Assembly: GCF_017357245.1 (NCBI RefSeq) | Contig: NZ_CP071612.1 | Coordinates: 2,855,001-2,919,000, forward strand | Length of the DNA stretch: 64,000 bases | Direction of reading: 5' to 3' | Source: Rhizobium bangladeshense | GTDB taxonomy: Bacteria; Pseudomonadota; Alphaproteobacteria; Rhizobiales; Rhizobiaceae | Shown here: piece by piece, positions 51,063-60,061 of the stretch | How positions within the stretch are numbered: the stretch's first letter is position 1 | Layout: each line of letters opens with the position of its first letter | Program-made: the position numbers and the translations under genes | The notes under the pieces: generated by a model | What the model saw: only the letters and a program-made list of their open reading frames with translations | Databases searched by the model: none | What the model was told of the DNA's origin: nothing

Positions 51063-52333
51063 GGCGTCACCCTCGACTGTGCGTCACGTTTCTGGAAGAG
51101 ATCGTGGAAAACTGGGAATATCTCGCTGCGCCGGCAGACCTTGCGCATCGAAAGCGGCAGCGGTTCGGAACGGATCCCGTCATAGAGCATCCAGAGGGGC
51201 GACCGCGACACTGAAGAATCGCCGCCTTCCTCACCGACCTCGATATAGGCGAAATACTGGCACAATGGCAAAATCTCGCGCAGCAACTGTCCGGTCAGGT
51301 TTCCGTCCGAATGGGCGTTGTCGCCGTCCGAGGCCTGGGCGCCATAGATGTTCCATTCAGCCGGGTCGAAACGCGCCGCGATGATCGCCCGCATTGCCGC
51401 CAGCGCACTGGATACCAAGGTGCCGCCGGTCGCCGGACCGTAGAAGAAGGTTTCCTCATCGACCTCCTCAGCCCTGTCGGTATGGCGGATGAAGACGATT
51501 TCCACTTTCTTGTAGCGCTTCGAGAGGAAAAGATAGAGCAGCAGATAGAACCGCTTCGCAAGATCCTTCATGTGCTCGGACATGGAGCCCGAAACGTCCA
51601 TCAGGCAGAACATCACCGCTTTGGCGACGGGCTTCGGCTCGTTTTCGAAGCGGCGATATCGAACGTCGAGCGGATCGATATAGGGAATGCGTCGGCTTTT
51701 TTCCGTTAGGGATTTCAGTTTTGCCTCAAGCGCCAGACGGTTCTCGTCGTCCTCGCATTCCTCGATCTGCCGCTGCAGGGCTTCGATCTCTTCGCGGCGT
51801 GGGCGGCCAAGGGCAACGCGGCGCATCATCGCAAGCTTCGTGGTGCGACCGACCGCAATGTTGGAGGGCGATCCAGAGACGGAATAGCCGGCGCGGAACG
51901 GCGTTTCCTCCTCGGTTTCGGCTAGACGCCGCTTGGCAAGGTCTGGCAATTCGAGGTCGTCAAGGAACACATCGAGGAATTCCTCCCGCGTCAGGACGAA
52001 ACGGAAGCCATCCTCACCGTCGCCTTCGCCTGCATCTTTTGGTTTCCCCCCCTTCCCGCCCGGCGGCCGCGGAATGATGTCCCCTTCGACGAAAGCCCGG
52101 TTTCCTGGCAGGATGTGGTCGGCGATGCCGCCTTCGCCCCGTCGAAAGCTTGGTTCGGCCATCCCATCGATCGGCAGGCTGATCTCCCCACCGTCGAGCA
52201 CGTCTCGAATGTTTCGATTTTGCAGCGAACGTTTCACCGCCTGCTGCACGGCTCCCTTCATGCGTCGAAGGAACCGCTGACGATTTTCCAGACTTTTACC
52301 GCGCGGATTTAGCCGCCGGTCGACAATGTGCAT
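51059..52333 (-). CDS. YeaH/YhbH family protein (DUF444, von Willebrand A-like)
   Basis: The 424-aa protein has the DUF444 layout: an N-terminal charged region (VDRRLNPRGKSLENRQRFLRRMKGAVQQAV) and a vWA-like domain with MIDAS motif DVSGSMSEHM at about 235-245. MIDAS sites bind Mg for protein-protein contact. It is the middle gene of prkA-yeaH-spoVR and starts 12 bp after prkA. It may be a partner or substrate of the PrkA kinase, as inferred for the E. coli homologue pair YeaG/YeaH. Confidence 0.93.
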   Translation of the reverse strand: MHIVDRRLNPRGKSLENRQRFLRRMKGAVQQAVKRSLQNRNIRDVLDGGEISLPIDGMAEPSFRRGEGGIADHILPGNRAFVEGDIIPRPPGGKGGKPKDAGEGDGEDGFRFVLTREEFLDVFLDDLELPDLAKRRLAETEEETPFRAGYSVSGSPSNIAVGRTTKLAMMRRVALGRPRREEIEALQRQIEECEDDENRLALEAKLKSLTEKSRRIPYIDPLDVRYRRFENEPKPVAKAVMFCLMDVSGSMSEHMKDLAKRFYLLLYLFLSKRYKKVEIVFIRHTDRAEEVDEETFFYGPATGGTLVSSALAAMRAIIAARFDPAEWNIYGAQASDGDNAHSDGNLTGQLLREILPLCQYFAYIEVGEEGGDSSVSRSPLWMLYDGIRSEPLPLSMRKVCRRSEIFPVFHDLFQKRDAQSRVTP

Positions 52334-52345
52334 AATGGCTCCGCA

Positions 52346-54289
52346 TTAACTTGCCTGTTTGACGCGCATGTACCATTCGACAAGGCGCCGAACCTGCCGT
52401 TCCGTGTAACCTCGCGCGGCCATGCGCGAGACGAATTCGCTATGCTTCTTTTCTGTTTCCGAATCCTTCTTCGACCCGAAGGAAATGACCGGCAAGAGAT
52501 CTTCGACCTGCGAGAACATACGTTTCTCGATGACTTCCCGGATTTTCTCGTAGCTCGTCCATGACGGATTTTTTCCGCCGTTGGCTGCCCGCGATCTCAG
52601 CGAGAACTTGACGATTTCGTTTCGGAAATCCTTCGGATTGGCGATTCCCGCCGGCTTTTCGATCTTCGTCAGCTCCTGGTTGAGGAGCTCGCGGTCGAGA
52701 AGCTGGCCAGTATCGGGATCCTTGAAGTCCACATCTTCGATCCAGGCATCGGCATAATCAACATAGCGGTCGAACAAATTCTGTCCGTAGTCCGCATAGG
52801 ATTCAAGATAGGCCTTCTGAATCTCGTTGCCAATGAACTCTGCGTAGCGTGGCGCCAGATCGGCCTTGATGAATTCCAGATACCGCTTCTCGACATCATC
52901 GGGAAACTGCTCGCGACGGATCGCCTGTTCCAGCACATACATCAGATGGACAGGATCGGCACCGATATCCGTTGTATCGTGATTGAAGGTGGACGCGAGG
53001 ACCTTGAAGGCGAAGCGGGTCGATATTCCGTCCATGCCTTCGTCGATGCCGGCAGCATCCCGGTATTCCTGGACGCTGCGGGCGCGCGGATCGCTTTCCT
53101 TCAGGCTCTCACCATCATAGGTGCGCATCTTCGAGAAGAACGTCGAGTTCTCGTGTTTGCGAAGCCGCGAAAGGACGGAGAAACGCGCCAGCATTTCGAG
53201 CGTTGCCGGAGCGCAGGGTGCGTCCGCCAGCTCCGATCCCTCAATCAGCTTTTCGTAGATCTTCTGTTCCTCCGTCACCCTCAGGCAATAGGGCACTTTG
53301 ATTACGCAGATACGGTCGATGAACGCCTCATTGTTCTTGTTGGCCTTGAAGGTCTGCCACTCCGCCTCATTCGAATGAGCAAGGACGATACCGGAGAAAG
53401 GTATGGCGCCGATATTCTCGGAGCCGATATAATTGCCCTCCTGCGTTGCCGTCAGCAGCGGATGCAGCATCTTGATCGGGGCCTTGAACATTTCGACGAA
53501 TTCGAGGATGCCCTGATTAGCGCGGTTCAGCCCACCCGAATAGCTGTAGGCGTCGGGATCGTTCTGGGAGTAGGTTTCCAGCTTGCGGATATCGACCTTG
53601 CCGACCAGCGAGGAGATGTCCTGATTGTTCTCATCTCCAGGCTCGGTCTTTGCAATTGCGATCTGGCGCAATCGCGAAGGTTGTATCCTGACGACGCGGA
53701 ATCGCGAGATATCGCCTCCAAAATCATCGAGCCGCTTTAGGCACCACGGGCTCATCAATCCGTGCAGACGCCGCAGCGGGATGCCGTACTGCTCCTGCAG
53801 GAGCGAGCCCATCGTCTCCGGGTCGAAGAGGTTGAGCGGGCTTTCGAATACGGGACTGATTTCTTCACCCGCCTTCAGCACGTAGATCGGATGAACCTCC
53901 ATCAACTGCTTCAGCCGCTCCGCGAGCGAGGACTTGCCGCCGCCGACCGGACCGAGCAGATAAAGAATCTGCTTGCGCTCCTCGAGCCCCTGTGCCGCAT
54001 GCCGAAAGAAGGAAACGATGCGTTCGATTGTCTCTTCCATGCCGTGAAAGCCGGCAAAGGCGGGATAAACCCGGATGGTCCTGTTCATGAAGATCCTGCC
54101 GAGGCGCGCGTCCCTGGCGGTATCCACCATCTGCGGTTCGCCTATTGCAGCGAGCAAACGCTCGGTCGCGTTGGCATAGGCGATCGGCTCGGTTTTGCAG
54201 AGATCGAGATATTCCGAAACCGACATGTCGCTTTCGCGGCGTGCTTCATAACTGCGGGTAAACGCATCGAATACGGATTCACTCAGCAT
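52346..54289 (-). CDS. prkA: PrkA family serine protein kinase / AAA+ protein
   Basis: The 647-aa protein has the AAA domain with Walker A GPVGGGKS (113-120) and the PrkA C-terminal domain (LKESDPRARSVQEYRDAAGIDEGMDGISTRFAFKVLASTFNHD). The YeaG/PrkA family is reported as serine kinases, with some members showing AAA protease activity; which holds here is unknown. It is the first gene of prkA-yeaH-spoVR. The ATG at 54289 follows TGGAGG. A GGAAC-N17-GGTT element 42-67 bp upstream suggests general-stress control. Confidence 0.94.
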   Translation of the reverse strand: MLSESVFDAFTRSYEARRESDMSVSEYLDLCKTEPIAYANATERLLAAIGEPQMVDTARDARLGRIFMNRTIRVYPAFAGFHGMEETIERIVSFFRHAAQGLEERKQILYLLGPVGGGKSSLAERLKQLMEVHPIYVLKAGEEISPVFESPLNLFDPETMGSLLQEQYGIPLRRLHGLMSPWCLKRLDDFGGDISRFRVVRIQPSRLRQIAIAKTEPGDENNQDISSLVGKVDIRKLETYSQNDPDAYSYSGGLNRANQGILEFVEMFKAPIKMLHPLLTATQEGNYIGSENIGAIPFSGIVLAHSNEAEWQTFKANKNNEAFIDRICVIKVPYCLRVTEEQKIYEKLIEGSELADAPCAPATLEMLARFSVLSRLRKHENSTFFSKMRTYDGESLKESDPRARSVQEYRDAAGIDEGMDGISTRFAFKVLASTFNHDTTDIGADPVHLMYVLEQAIRREQFPDDVEKRYLEFIKADLAPRYAEFIGNEIQKAYLESYADYGQNLFDRYVDYADAWIEDVDFKDPDTGQLLDRELLNQELTKIEKPAGIANPKDFRNEIVKFSLRSRAANGGKNPSWTSYEKIREVIEKRMFSQVEDLLPVISFGSKKDSETEKKHSEFVSRMAARGYTERQVRRLVEWYMRVKQAS

Positions 54290-54694
54290 GGGACCTCCAT
54301 TAAGGTTATGCCGCAGGCTCTAAGCCGTATAACCATCGAGATGGCCACGGCGTTCCTAAGAATCAATAGTTTCGTAGGTATATTCGACGCCGACCGGCGG
54401 TTTGTAGCAATGCACAAAATTGTGCATGCACCGGTAATTTTTTTACTCCACGAAACTGTTTCTCATTGTAGTTGAGAAAAGGGTCATTGCGATATCAGCA
54501 CATTTAGCGACGTGACATGAATGTCAAAAAGGTGTGCAATGGCGCCCGTGATTCGAGCTGTGGAAAATCGGCCTTGGCCGCCAGTGAGAGCAAGCCGGCT
54601 CTCAGAGCGGAGCAGCCAGCGCGCTCCCACAGGATGGAACGGGGCGAACGTCACCATCCGCCCGGTATAATTCGTTCATGCGCTTCTCGGGCTT
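54290..54694. other. 405-bp intergenic region between prkA start and VOC gene stop
   Basis: The part nearest prkA holds the EcfG-like promoter candidate. A possible 62-aa frame (54517-54705) has poor composition and no ribosome site. Beyond that I see no RNA gene, repeat or convincing small gene. Confidence 0.6.
54331..54356 (-). promoter_or_regulatory. EcfG-like general-stress promoter upstream of prkA
   Basis: On the minus strand GGAAC (54352-54356) is followed after 17 bp by GGTT (54331-54334). The alphaproteobacterial EcfG consensus is GGAAC-N16/17-CGTT; here one base of the -10 differs. The predicted start would leave a leader of about 35 nt before the prkA ATG. Confidence 0.45.
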
Positions 54695-55171
54695 TTAGCC
54701 ATTGAACGCCTTCTCCAGCTCAGCCACATCAATCTTGACCATGCCGAGCATGACTTCGGTGACGCGCCTTGCCCGCTCGCGATCTTCATCGGCGATCATC
54801 TCGGAGAGAGCGCGTGGCACGATCTGCCAGGAAAGACCCCAGCGGTCCTTCAGCCAGCCGCAGGCCTCCGGCGTGCCACCATTGGTGAGGAAGGCATCCC
54901 ATATCCGGTCGATCTCCGCCTGGCTTTCCAGAAGGATGGCGATCGAAAAGGAATGGTTGAAGCTGTCGAGCGGACCGGCCTTCATCGCCAGAAACGCCTG
55001 GCCGCCAAGCGTGAACTCGATCAGCTCGACGCTGCCGGGAGGACCGCTGGGCGTTTCCGCCGGAAGTATGGTGGTGCGGCCAATGCTGGAATCCGGAATG
55101 ATCGACACGTAGAATTCGACGGCTTCGCGCGCCTGCTCCGCGAACCAGAGATTTGAAATGACCTTCGGCAT
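54695..55171 (-). CDS. VOC family protein (PhnB / 3-demethylubiquinone-9 methyltransferase-like)
   Basis: The 158-aa protein begins VISNLWFAEQAREAVEFYVSIIPDSSIG and includes EFTLGGQAFLAMKAGP and CGWLKDRWGLSWQIVP, the pattern of the PhnB-type VOC proteins. Databases often name this group 3-demethylubiquinone methyltransferase, but it has no SAM-binding fold, so that name is doubtful. Ribosome site AAGGAGG before the ATG at 55171. Substrate unknown; single gene. Confidence 0.87.
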   Translation of the reverse strand: MPKVISNLWFAEQAREAVEFYVSIIPDSSIGRTTILPAETPSGPPGSVELIEFTLGGQAFLAMKAGPLDSFNHSFSIAILLESQAEIDRIWDAFLTNGGTPEACGWLKDRWGLSWQIVPRALSEMIADEDRERARRVTEVMLGMVKIDVAELEKAFNG

Positions 55172-55404
55172 AGACAGCCTCCTTGTTGGCTAGGATCCCG
55201 GACTCCCGTCCGATGCTTCAAGGACGTCTGGTCGGCGCCGGTTCCGACAGGCTGGAATCGGATTTTTTGCCGCTCACCCGCACAAGACAGCAGCCGCACC
55301 CACGGCGGCCTGCCGCCCGCATCCGTCTGCAATAGCGGTGATTCCAGAATGAAAGCAGAACATCTTTTCTGGTCTTTCCTTCCCGAATCACTACATTACG
55401 CGCC

Positions 55405-57882
55405 ATGAGCAATAGTTTCGACGATATTCCCTTCTTCGACGAAGAACCGGGCGACGTGGCGCGCAAGCCGCAGCCGTTTGTCGCGGCTGCCGGAAGACCC
55501 GCCGCCGGCGGCGGTATTGCCGCCCGCGCCATGGCGGCACGCGACGGCGGTAAGCGGCCGGATTATCTCGCGGGCCTCAATCCCGAGCAGACGGAAGCAG
55601 TCGAAACACTTGAAGGCCCGGTCCTCGTGCTCGCCGGCGCCGGCACCGGTAAGACGCGCGTGCTGACGACACGGATCGCCCATATTCTCAATACCGGCCG
55701 CGCCTTCCCTTCACAGATCCTCGCCGTCACCTTTACCAACAAGGCCGCGCGCGAGATGAAGGAGCGCATCGCCCTGCTCGTCGGCGGCGCCGTCGAAGGC
55801 ATGCCATGGCTCGGCACCTTCCATTCGATCGGCGTCAAACTGCTGCGCCGCCATGCCGAGCTGGTCGGCCTCAGCTCCGATTTCACCATCCTCGACACCG
55901 ATGACGTCGTCCGTCTGATCAAGCAGCTGATCCAGGCCGAGGGCCTCGACGACAAGCGCTGGCCGGCGAAGCAGTTCGCCGGCATGATCGACACTTGGAA
56001 GAACAAGGGCCTCGGCCCCGCCGATATTCCCGAAGGCGACGCCCGCGCCTTCGCCAATGGCCGCGGCCGCGATCTCTATTTCGCCTATCAGGCGCGCTTG
56101 TCGACGCTCAACGCTTGCGATTTCGGCGACCTGCTGATGCATCCGATCGCGATCTTTCGCAAGAATCCGGACCTCCTGAGGGAATATCACGGCCGCTTCC
56201 GTTATATCCTTGTCGACGAATATCAGGATACAAACACCGCCCAATATATGTGGCTGAGGTTGCTGGCCCAGCGCAATAAGGGCGAGCCGCAGAATGTCTG
56301 CTGCGTGGGCGACGACGACCAGTCGATCTATGGTTGGCGCGGCGCTGAGGTCGACAATATTCTTCGCTTCGAGAAGGATTTTCCCGGCGCTAAGGTGATC
56401 AAGCTCGAGCGCAACTACCGCTCGACCGAACATATCCTGGGTGCCGCCGCCCACCTGATCGCCCATAATGAAGGTCGTTTGGGCAAGACATTGTTCACCG
56501 ATCGCGCCGACCCGGACGACGTCAAGGTGCAGGTCCACGCCTCCTGGGACTCCGAGGAGGAAGCCCGCGCCATCGGCGAGGAGATCGAGCAGCTCCAGCG
56601 CAGCAAGCACCTGCTGAACGACATGGCGATCCTCGTGCGCGCCTCCTTCCAGATGCGCGAATTCGAAGATCGCTTCGTCACCCTTGGCCTCAACTATCGC
56701 GTCATCGGCGGCCCGCGCTTCTATGAACGCCTCGAGATCCGCGATGCCATGGCCTATTTCCGGCTCGTCGCACAGCCGGCCGACGACCTCGCCTTTGAAC
56801 GCATCATCAACACGCCGAAGCGCGGCCTCGGCGACACGACGGTGCGTGCGCTGCATGACTATGCTCGCGCTCGCGACATTCCGATGCTTGCGGCAGCGGC
56901 CGACATCATCGAGACGGACGAGCTGAAGCCGAAGGCGCGAAAGGCCCTCTTCGACGTGATTCAATCTTTCCGCCGATGGCAGGAACTGCTTGAAAACACT
57001 CCGCATACCGAACTTGCCGAGCAGATCCTCGAAGAGTCCGGCTATACCGACATGTGGAAGAACGATAAGAGCGCGGAAGCGCCCGGCCGCCTCGAAAACT
57101 TAAAGGAACTCATCCGCTCGATGGAGAGCTTCGAGTCGATGCGCGGCTTTCTCGAGCACGTCTCCCTTGTCATGGACGCCGAGACCAACGAGAACCTCGA
57201 CGCTGTCTCGATCATGACGCTGCATTCTGCCAAAGGCCTGGAATTCGACACCGTCTTCCTGCCCGGCTGGGAAGAAGGCCTCTTTCCGCACCAGCGCTCG
57301 CTGGATGAGAGCGGCCGCGCCGGCCTGGAGGAGGAGCGCCGCCTCGCCTATGTCGGCATCACCCGCGCCAAACGCCGCTGCCACATCTGGTTCGTCTCCA
57401 ACCGCCGCATCCACGGCCTCTGGCAATCGACCTTGCCTTCGCGTTTCCTGGACGAACTGCCGGAGACCCATGTGGAGGTCGCCGAAATGGAGCAGAGCTA
57501 CGGTGGTTACGGCCGCGGCGGCTACGGCCAGTCTCGCTTCGACAAGGCCGAACCCTTCGCCAACTCCTATTCCACCCCCGGCTGGAAACGCGCCCAAGCC
57601 AACAGGACTGACGCCACCCGCGAGAATTGGGGCACCCGCTCCGGCCATGCCGTCGAACGTATCGGCTATGGCGAAAGCGGCCCAAAGGGGCGCACGATCG
57701 ACGGCGAACTGGTGGCGAAATCGACTTCCTCCGAGCCCTCGCGCTTCACCCTCGGCGACCGGGTCTTCCATCTGAAATTCGGCAATGGCAACATCACCGG
57801 CATCGAAGGCAACAAGCTGACGATCGATTTCGACCGCGCCGGACAGAAGCGGGTGCTGGACGGATTCGTCGAGCGCGTGTGA
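55405..57882 (+). CDS. UvrD/PcrA-type SF1A DNA helicase
   Basis: The 825-aa protein has Walker A GAGTGKT (78-84), the 1B/2B helicase layout, Walker B-like VDEYQDTN, GDDDQSIYGWRGA, the motif IV-VI segments (LHSAKGLEFDTVFLPGWEEGLFP, YVGITRAKRR) and a C-terminal Tudor-like RNA-polymerase-interacting domain (RFTLGDRVFHLKFGNGNITGIEGNKLTIDFD). It unwinds 3'-5' in nucleotide-excision and mismatch repair and removes stalled polymerase; UvrD versus PcrA naming is arbitrary here. The first 50 residues are a nonconserved Asp/Pro-rich extension. Single gene. Confidence 0.95.
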   Translation: MSNSFDDIPFFDEEPGDVARKPQPFVAAAGRPAAGGGIAARAMAARDGGKRPDYLAGLNPEQTEAVETLEGPVLVLAGAGTGKTRVLTTRIAHILNTGRAFPSQILAVTFTNKAAREMKERIALLVGGAVEGMPWLGTFHSIGVKLLRRHAELVGLSSDFTILDTDDVVRLIKQLIQAEGLDDKRWPAKQFAGMIDTWKNKGLGPADIPEGDARAFANGRGRDLYFAYQARLSTLNACDFGDLLMHPIAIFRKNPDLLREYHGRFRYILVDEYQDTNTAQYMWLRLLAQRNKGEPQNVCCVGDDDQSIYGWRGAEVDNILRFEKDFPGAKVIKLERNYRSTEHILGAAAHLIAHNEGRLGKTLFTDRADPDDVKVQVHASWDSEEEARAIGEEIEQLQRSKHLLNDMAILVRASFQMREFEDRFVTLGLNYRVIGGPRFYERLEIRDAMAYFRLVAQPADDLAFERIINTPKRGLGDTTVRALHDYARARDIPMLAAAADIIETDELKPKARKALFDVIQSFRRWQELLENTPHTELAEQILEESGYTDMWKNDKSAEAPGRLENLKELIRSMESFESMRGFLEHVSLVMDAETNENLDAVSIMTLHSAKGLEFDTVFLPGWEEGLFPHQRSLDESGRAGLEEERRLAYVGITRAKRRCHIWFVSNRRIHGLWQSTLPSRFLDELPETHVEVAEMEQSYGGYGRGGYGQSRFDKAEPFANSYSTPGWKRAQANRTDATRENWGTRSGHAVERIGYGESGPKGRTIDGELVAKSTSSEPSRFTLGDRVFHLKFGNGNITGIEGNKLTIDFDRAGQKRVLDGFVERV

Positions 57883-57909
57883 CCGCGCGGCGGTACGGCT
57901 TAGGAATCG

Positions 57910-58257
57910 TCAGCCGAACATCCGCATGCTGCTGAGCCCGAGAATGTCGTTCAGCAGCGCGATCCCCATTCCGGCGGCGACGATCGACAGCCCGATCAGG
58001 AACAGCTGACGAGCCCGGTCATATCTGGCGGCGAGCAGAGAGTCGCGCGCCAAAAGATCGGCGAACACCTTCACCTGAATGGCGATACCGACAGTCAGGA
58101 ACACCATCGGCAGCAGATCGATACGACTCCAGTCGTTCGGGTTGGACACCCAGAGACTGATGAAATTGAGGGAAAAACCAAGAATGATCCCGGTCGCCGT
58201 CAGCGAGCCGTTGCGGAACGTCGCATCGATCTTTTCATCTGCTTGAGGCTCGGACAT
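57910..58257 (-). CDS. Small membrane protein of unknown function
   Basis: The 115-aa protein starts at ATG 58257 (MSEPQADEK) and has three predicted membrane helices: TATGIILGFSLNFISLWV, IDLLPMVFLTVGIAIQVKVFADLL and QLFLIGLSIVAAGMGIALLN. An open frame up to 58419 has no membrane-protein-like content and was left out. I do not recognise a named family. Convergent with the uvrD-like gene. Confidence 0.7.
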   Translation of the reverse strand: MSEPQADEKIDATFRNGSLTATGIILGFSLNFISLWVSNPNDWSRIDLLPMVFLTVGIAIQVKVFADLLARDSLLAARYDRARQLFLIGLSIVAAGMGIALLNDILGLSSMRMFG

Positions 58258-58627
58258 GGCTTCGGTTCCGGCTTGTGTCTCGAGCAAGAAAGGCAGAAAT
58301 CGCGGCCGTGAGCAAGATCGAGCTAGCATCATCGCCGGAGAGGCGCCGCAACGGCTGAGCCGGTAACCGACGATAGCGGGCCACGAAAAGAGCCTCTGTC
58401 GGCGAGCCTCGATCCGCAAAACGCAAAAGCACCCTTCTCTTTCCCGCCGCTTGCGGAGGAAAGCCTCCGCTCTCTATCGCTATGATTGTATTAGCGAATA
58501 CTTTTTTGACCGACGGCTACCGCTGGTGCCAGATTTAACACTTGCGCGCCCGCGCCGGGAAATCCACTAGTGATGTATTCGGTGCATTCGGCATTTGCAT
58601 TGCAAGAACGCGAAGGGATTGGGCTTG
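58258..58627. other. 370-bp intergenic region with a GC hairpin
   Basis: A perfect 7-bp hairpin (GCGGAGG, loop AAAG, CCTCCGC) lies at 58453-58470, followed by an AT-richer stretch (TATGATTGTATTAGCG) that could hold a promoter for the nicotinamidase gene. No coding frame is convincing. A small RNA cannot be excluded but nothing identifies one. Confidence 0.5.
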
Positions 58628-59254
58628 ATGAAAGCGCTGCTGCTCGTCGATATCCAGAACGGCTTCTGTCCGGGCGGCAATCTGCCGGTACCGGACGGCG
58701 ACAAGGTGGTTCCCGTCGCAAACAGGCTGATCGACAGCGGCAGATATGATCTGATCGTCGCCTCCCAGGACTGGCATCCGCCCGGCCATGGCAGCTTCGC
58801 ATCCGCCCATCCGGGGGCCGCCCCTTTCGAGATGGGAGAACTGTCCGGCAAGCCGCAAATGATGTGGCCCGACCACTGTGTCCAGGGTACACTCGACGCC
58901 GAACTGCATCCGGAACTGAGGTCCGAAGAGATCGACCTGATCCAGCAGAAGGGCGAGGATCCCAGGATCGACAGCTATTCGGCATTCCGCGACAATGACC
59001 GGGATGCCTCAACCGGGCTTTCCGACTTCCTCGAAGACCAGGGGGTCACCGATCTCGATGTCTGCGGCCTCGCTACCGATTACTGCGTCAAGTTCTCCGC
59101 GCTGGATGCGCTGGAAATGATGCCGGGCATACGGGTGCGCTTCATCGAGGACGCCAGCCGCGGCATCACCCCCGAAGGCGTCGCAGCCGCCATCGACGAG
59201 ATGCGGGCGCATGGCATCGCTATCATCGACAGCGCCAAGGCTCTGGCCGGCTAA
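58628..59254 (+). CDS. pncA: Nicotinamidase
   Basis: The 208-aa isochorismatase-fold enzyme hydrolyses nicotinamide to nicotinate in NAD salvage. Catalytic triad Asp8 (LVDIQNGF), Lys108 (QQKGEDP) and Cys153 (TDYCVKFSA) is complete, and the metal-binding Asp48-x-His50 with His54 is present (QDWHPPGH). ATG at 58628 preceded by AAGGGA; a frame from 58595 adds 11 residues. Probably followed by a separate reductase gene. Confidence 0.93.
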   Translation: MKALLLVDIQNGFCPGGNLPVPDGDKVVPVANRLIDSGRYDLIVASQDWHPPGHGSFASAHPGAAPFEMGELSGKPQMMWPDHCVQGTLDAELHPELRSEEIDLIQQKGEDPRIDSYSAFRDNDRDASTGLSDFLEDQGVTDLDVCGLATDYCVKFSALDALEMMPGIRVRFIEDASRGITPEGVAAAIDEMRAHGIAIIDSAKALAG

Positions 59255-59341
59255 CCCACGCAAAAAATACCGCGGGAATGTCGGGTCTGCGTAAGCCCAT
59301 CCGTCCTTGGCTCTGAACACACCAACCATGGGAGCAGAGAG

Positions 59342-60007
59342 ATGAGAAAGCTTGTGACCGCAGCCTTTGTGAGCCTGGATGGCGTGATGCAGGCGCCCGG
59401 TGCGCCTGAGGAGGACCCGACTGGCGGCTTCACCCTTGGCGGCTGGACCGCCAACTACTGGGACGAGACGATGGGTCACTTCATGGACGGGATCTTCACC
59501 GATCCCTTCGCGCTGCTGCTTGGCCGCAAGACCTACGAGATCTTCGCCGCCCATTGGCCCTATGTCGGCGAAGACGATCCCATCGGCAAAGCCTTCAGCG
59601 CCGCGACCAAGTATGTCACGACCACCTCCAAAGAGCCGTTCACTTGGGAAAATACTATCGCGCTGCGCGGCGATGTAGCCGCCGAAATCGCCCGGTTGAA
59701 GCGGGAGGACGGCCCCGACCTCCTGACGCAGGGCAGCAGCGGCCTCCTCCAAACCCTGCTGGCGCATGACCTGATCGACGAACTCCGGCTCCTGACCTTC
59801 CCAGTGATCCTCGGCCCCGGCAAGCGTCTGTTCGGCCATGGCGCGAAGCCGGAAGCGCTGAAGCTCACCGCCAACTCGGTATCGACGACCGGTGTCATTA
59901 TGAGCGTCTACGAGCGTGCCGGCGAGGTCAAACCCGGCAGCTTCGCGATGGCCGAGCCCTCGCATGCCGAACTCGCACGCCGGGAGCGGATAAAGCGCGA
60001 GGGCTGA
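59342..60007 (+). CDS. RibD C-terminal / dihydrofolate-reductase-family protein
   Basis: The 221-aa protein opens RKLVTAAFVSLDGVMQAPG and has LLLGRKTYEIFAAHWP and LLTQGSSGLLQTLLAHDLIDELRLLTFPVILGPGKRLFG, the standard RibD_C family pattern. It is a NADPH-dependent reductase fold with unknown substrate, distinct from FolA at 28136. Ribosome site GGAGCAGAGAG before the ATG. It ends in the strong terminator at 60035. Confidence 0.88.
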   Translation: MRKLVTAAFVSLDGVMQAPGAPEEDPTGGFTLGGWTANYWDETMGHFMDGIFTDPFALLLGRKTYEIFAAHWPYVGEDDPIGKAFSAATKYVTTTSKEPFTWENTIALRGDVAAEIARLKREDGPDLLTQGSSGLLQTLLAHDLIDELRLLTFPVILGPGKRLFGHGAKPEALKLTANSVSTTGVIMSVYERAGEVKPGSFAMAEPSHAELARRERIKREG

Positions 60008-60034
60008 TAAGCGCGGGCGTATGAAAGAGCGGAG

Positions 60035-60061
60035 GCCGGGCAGGCTGCTGTCCGGCTTTTT
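60035..60061 (+). terminator. Intrinsic terminator after the RibD-like gene
   Basis: GCCGGGCAG and CTGTCCGGC pair over 9 bp (one G-U) around GCTG, followed by five T. It lies 28 bp after the stop and touches the 3' end of the convergent gene. Confidence 0.85.

Noticed and set aside
54517..54705. 62-codon open frame in the prkA/VOC gap
   Set aside because: Poor ribosome site, no recognisable domain, composition unlike neighbouring proteins, and it overlaps the 3' end of the VOC gene on the other strand.
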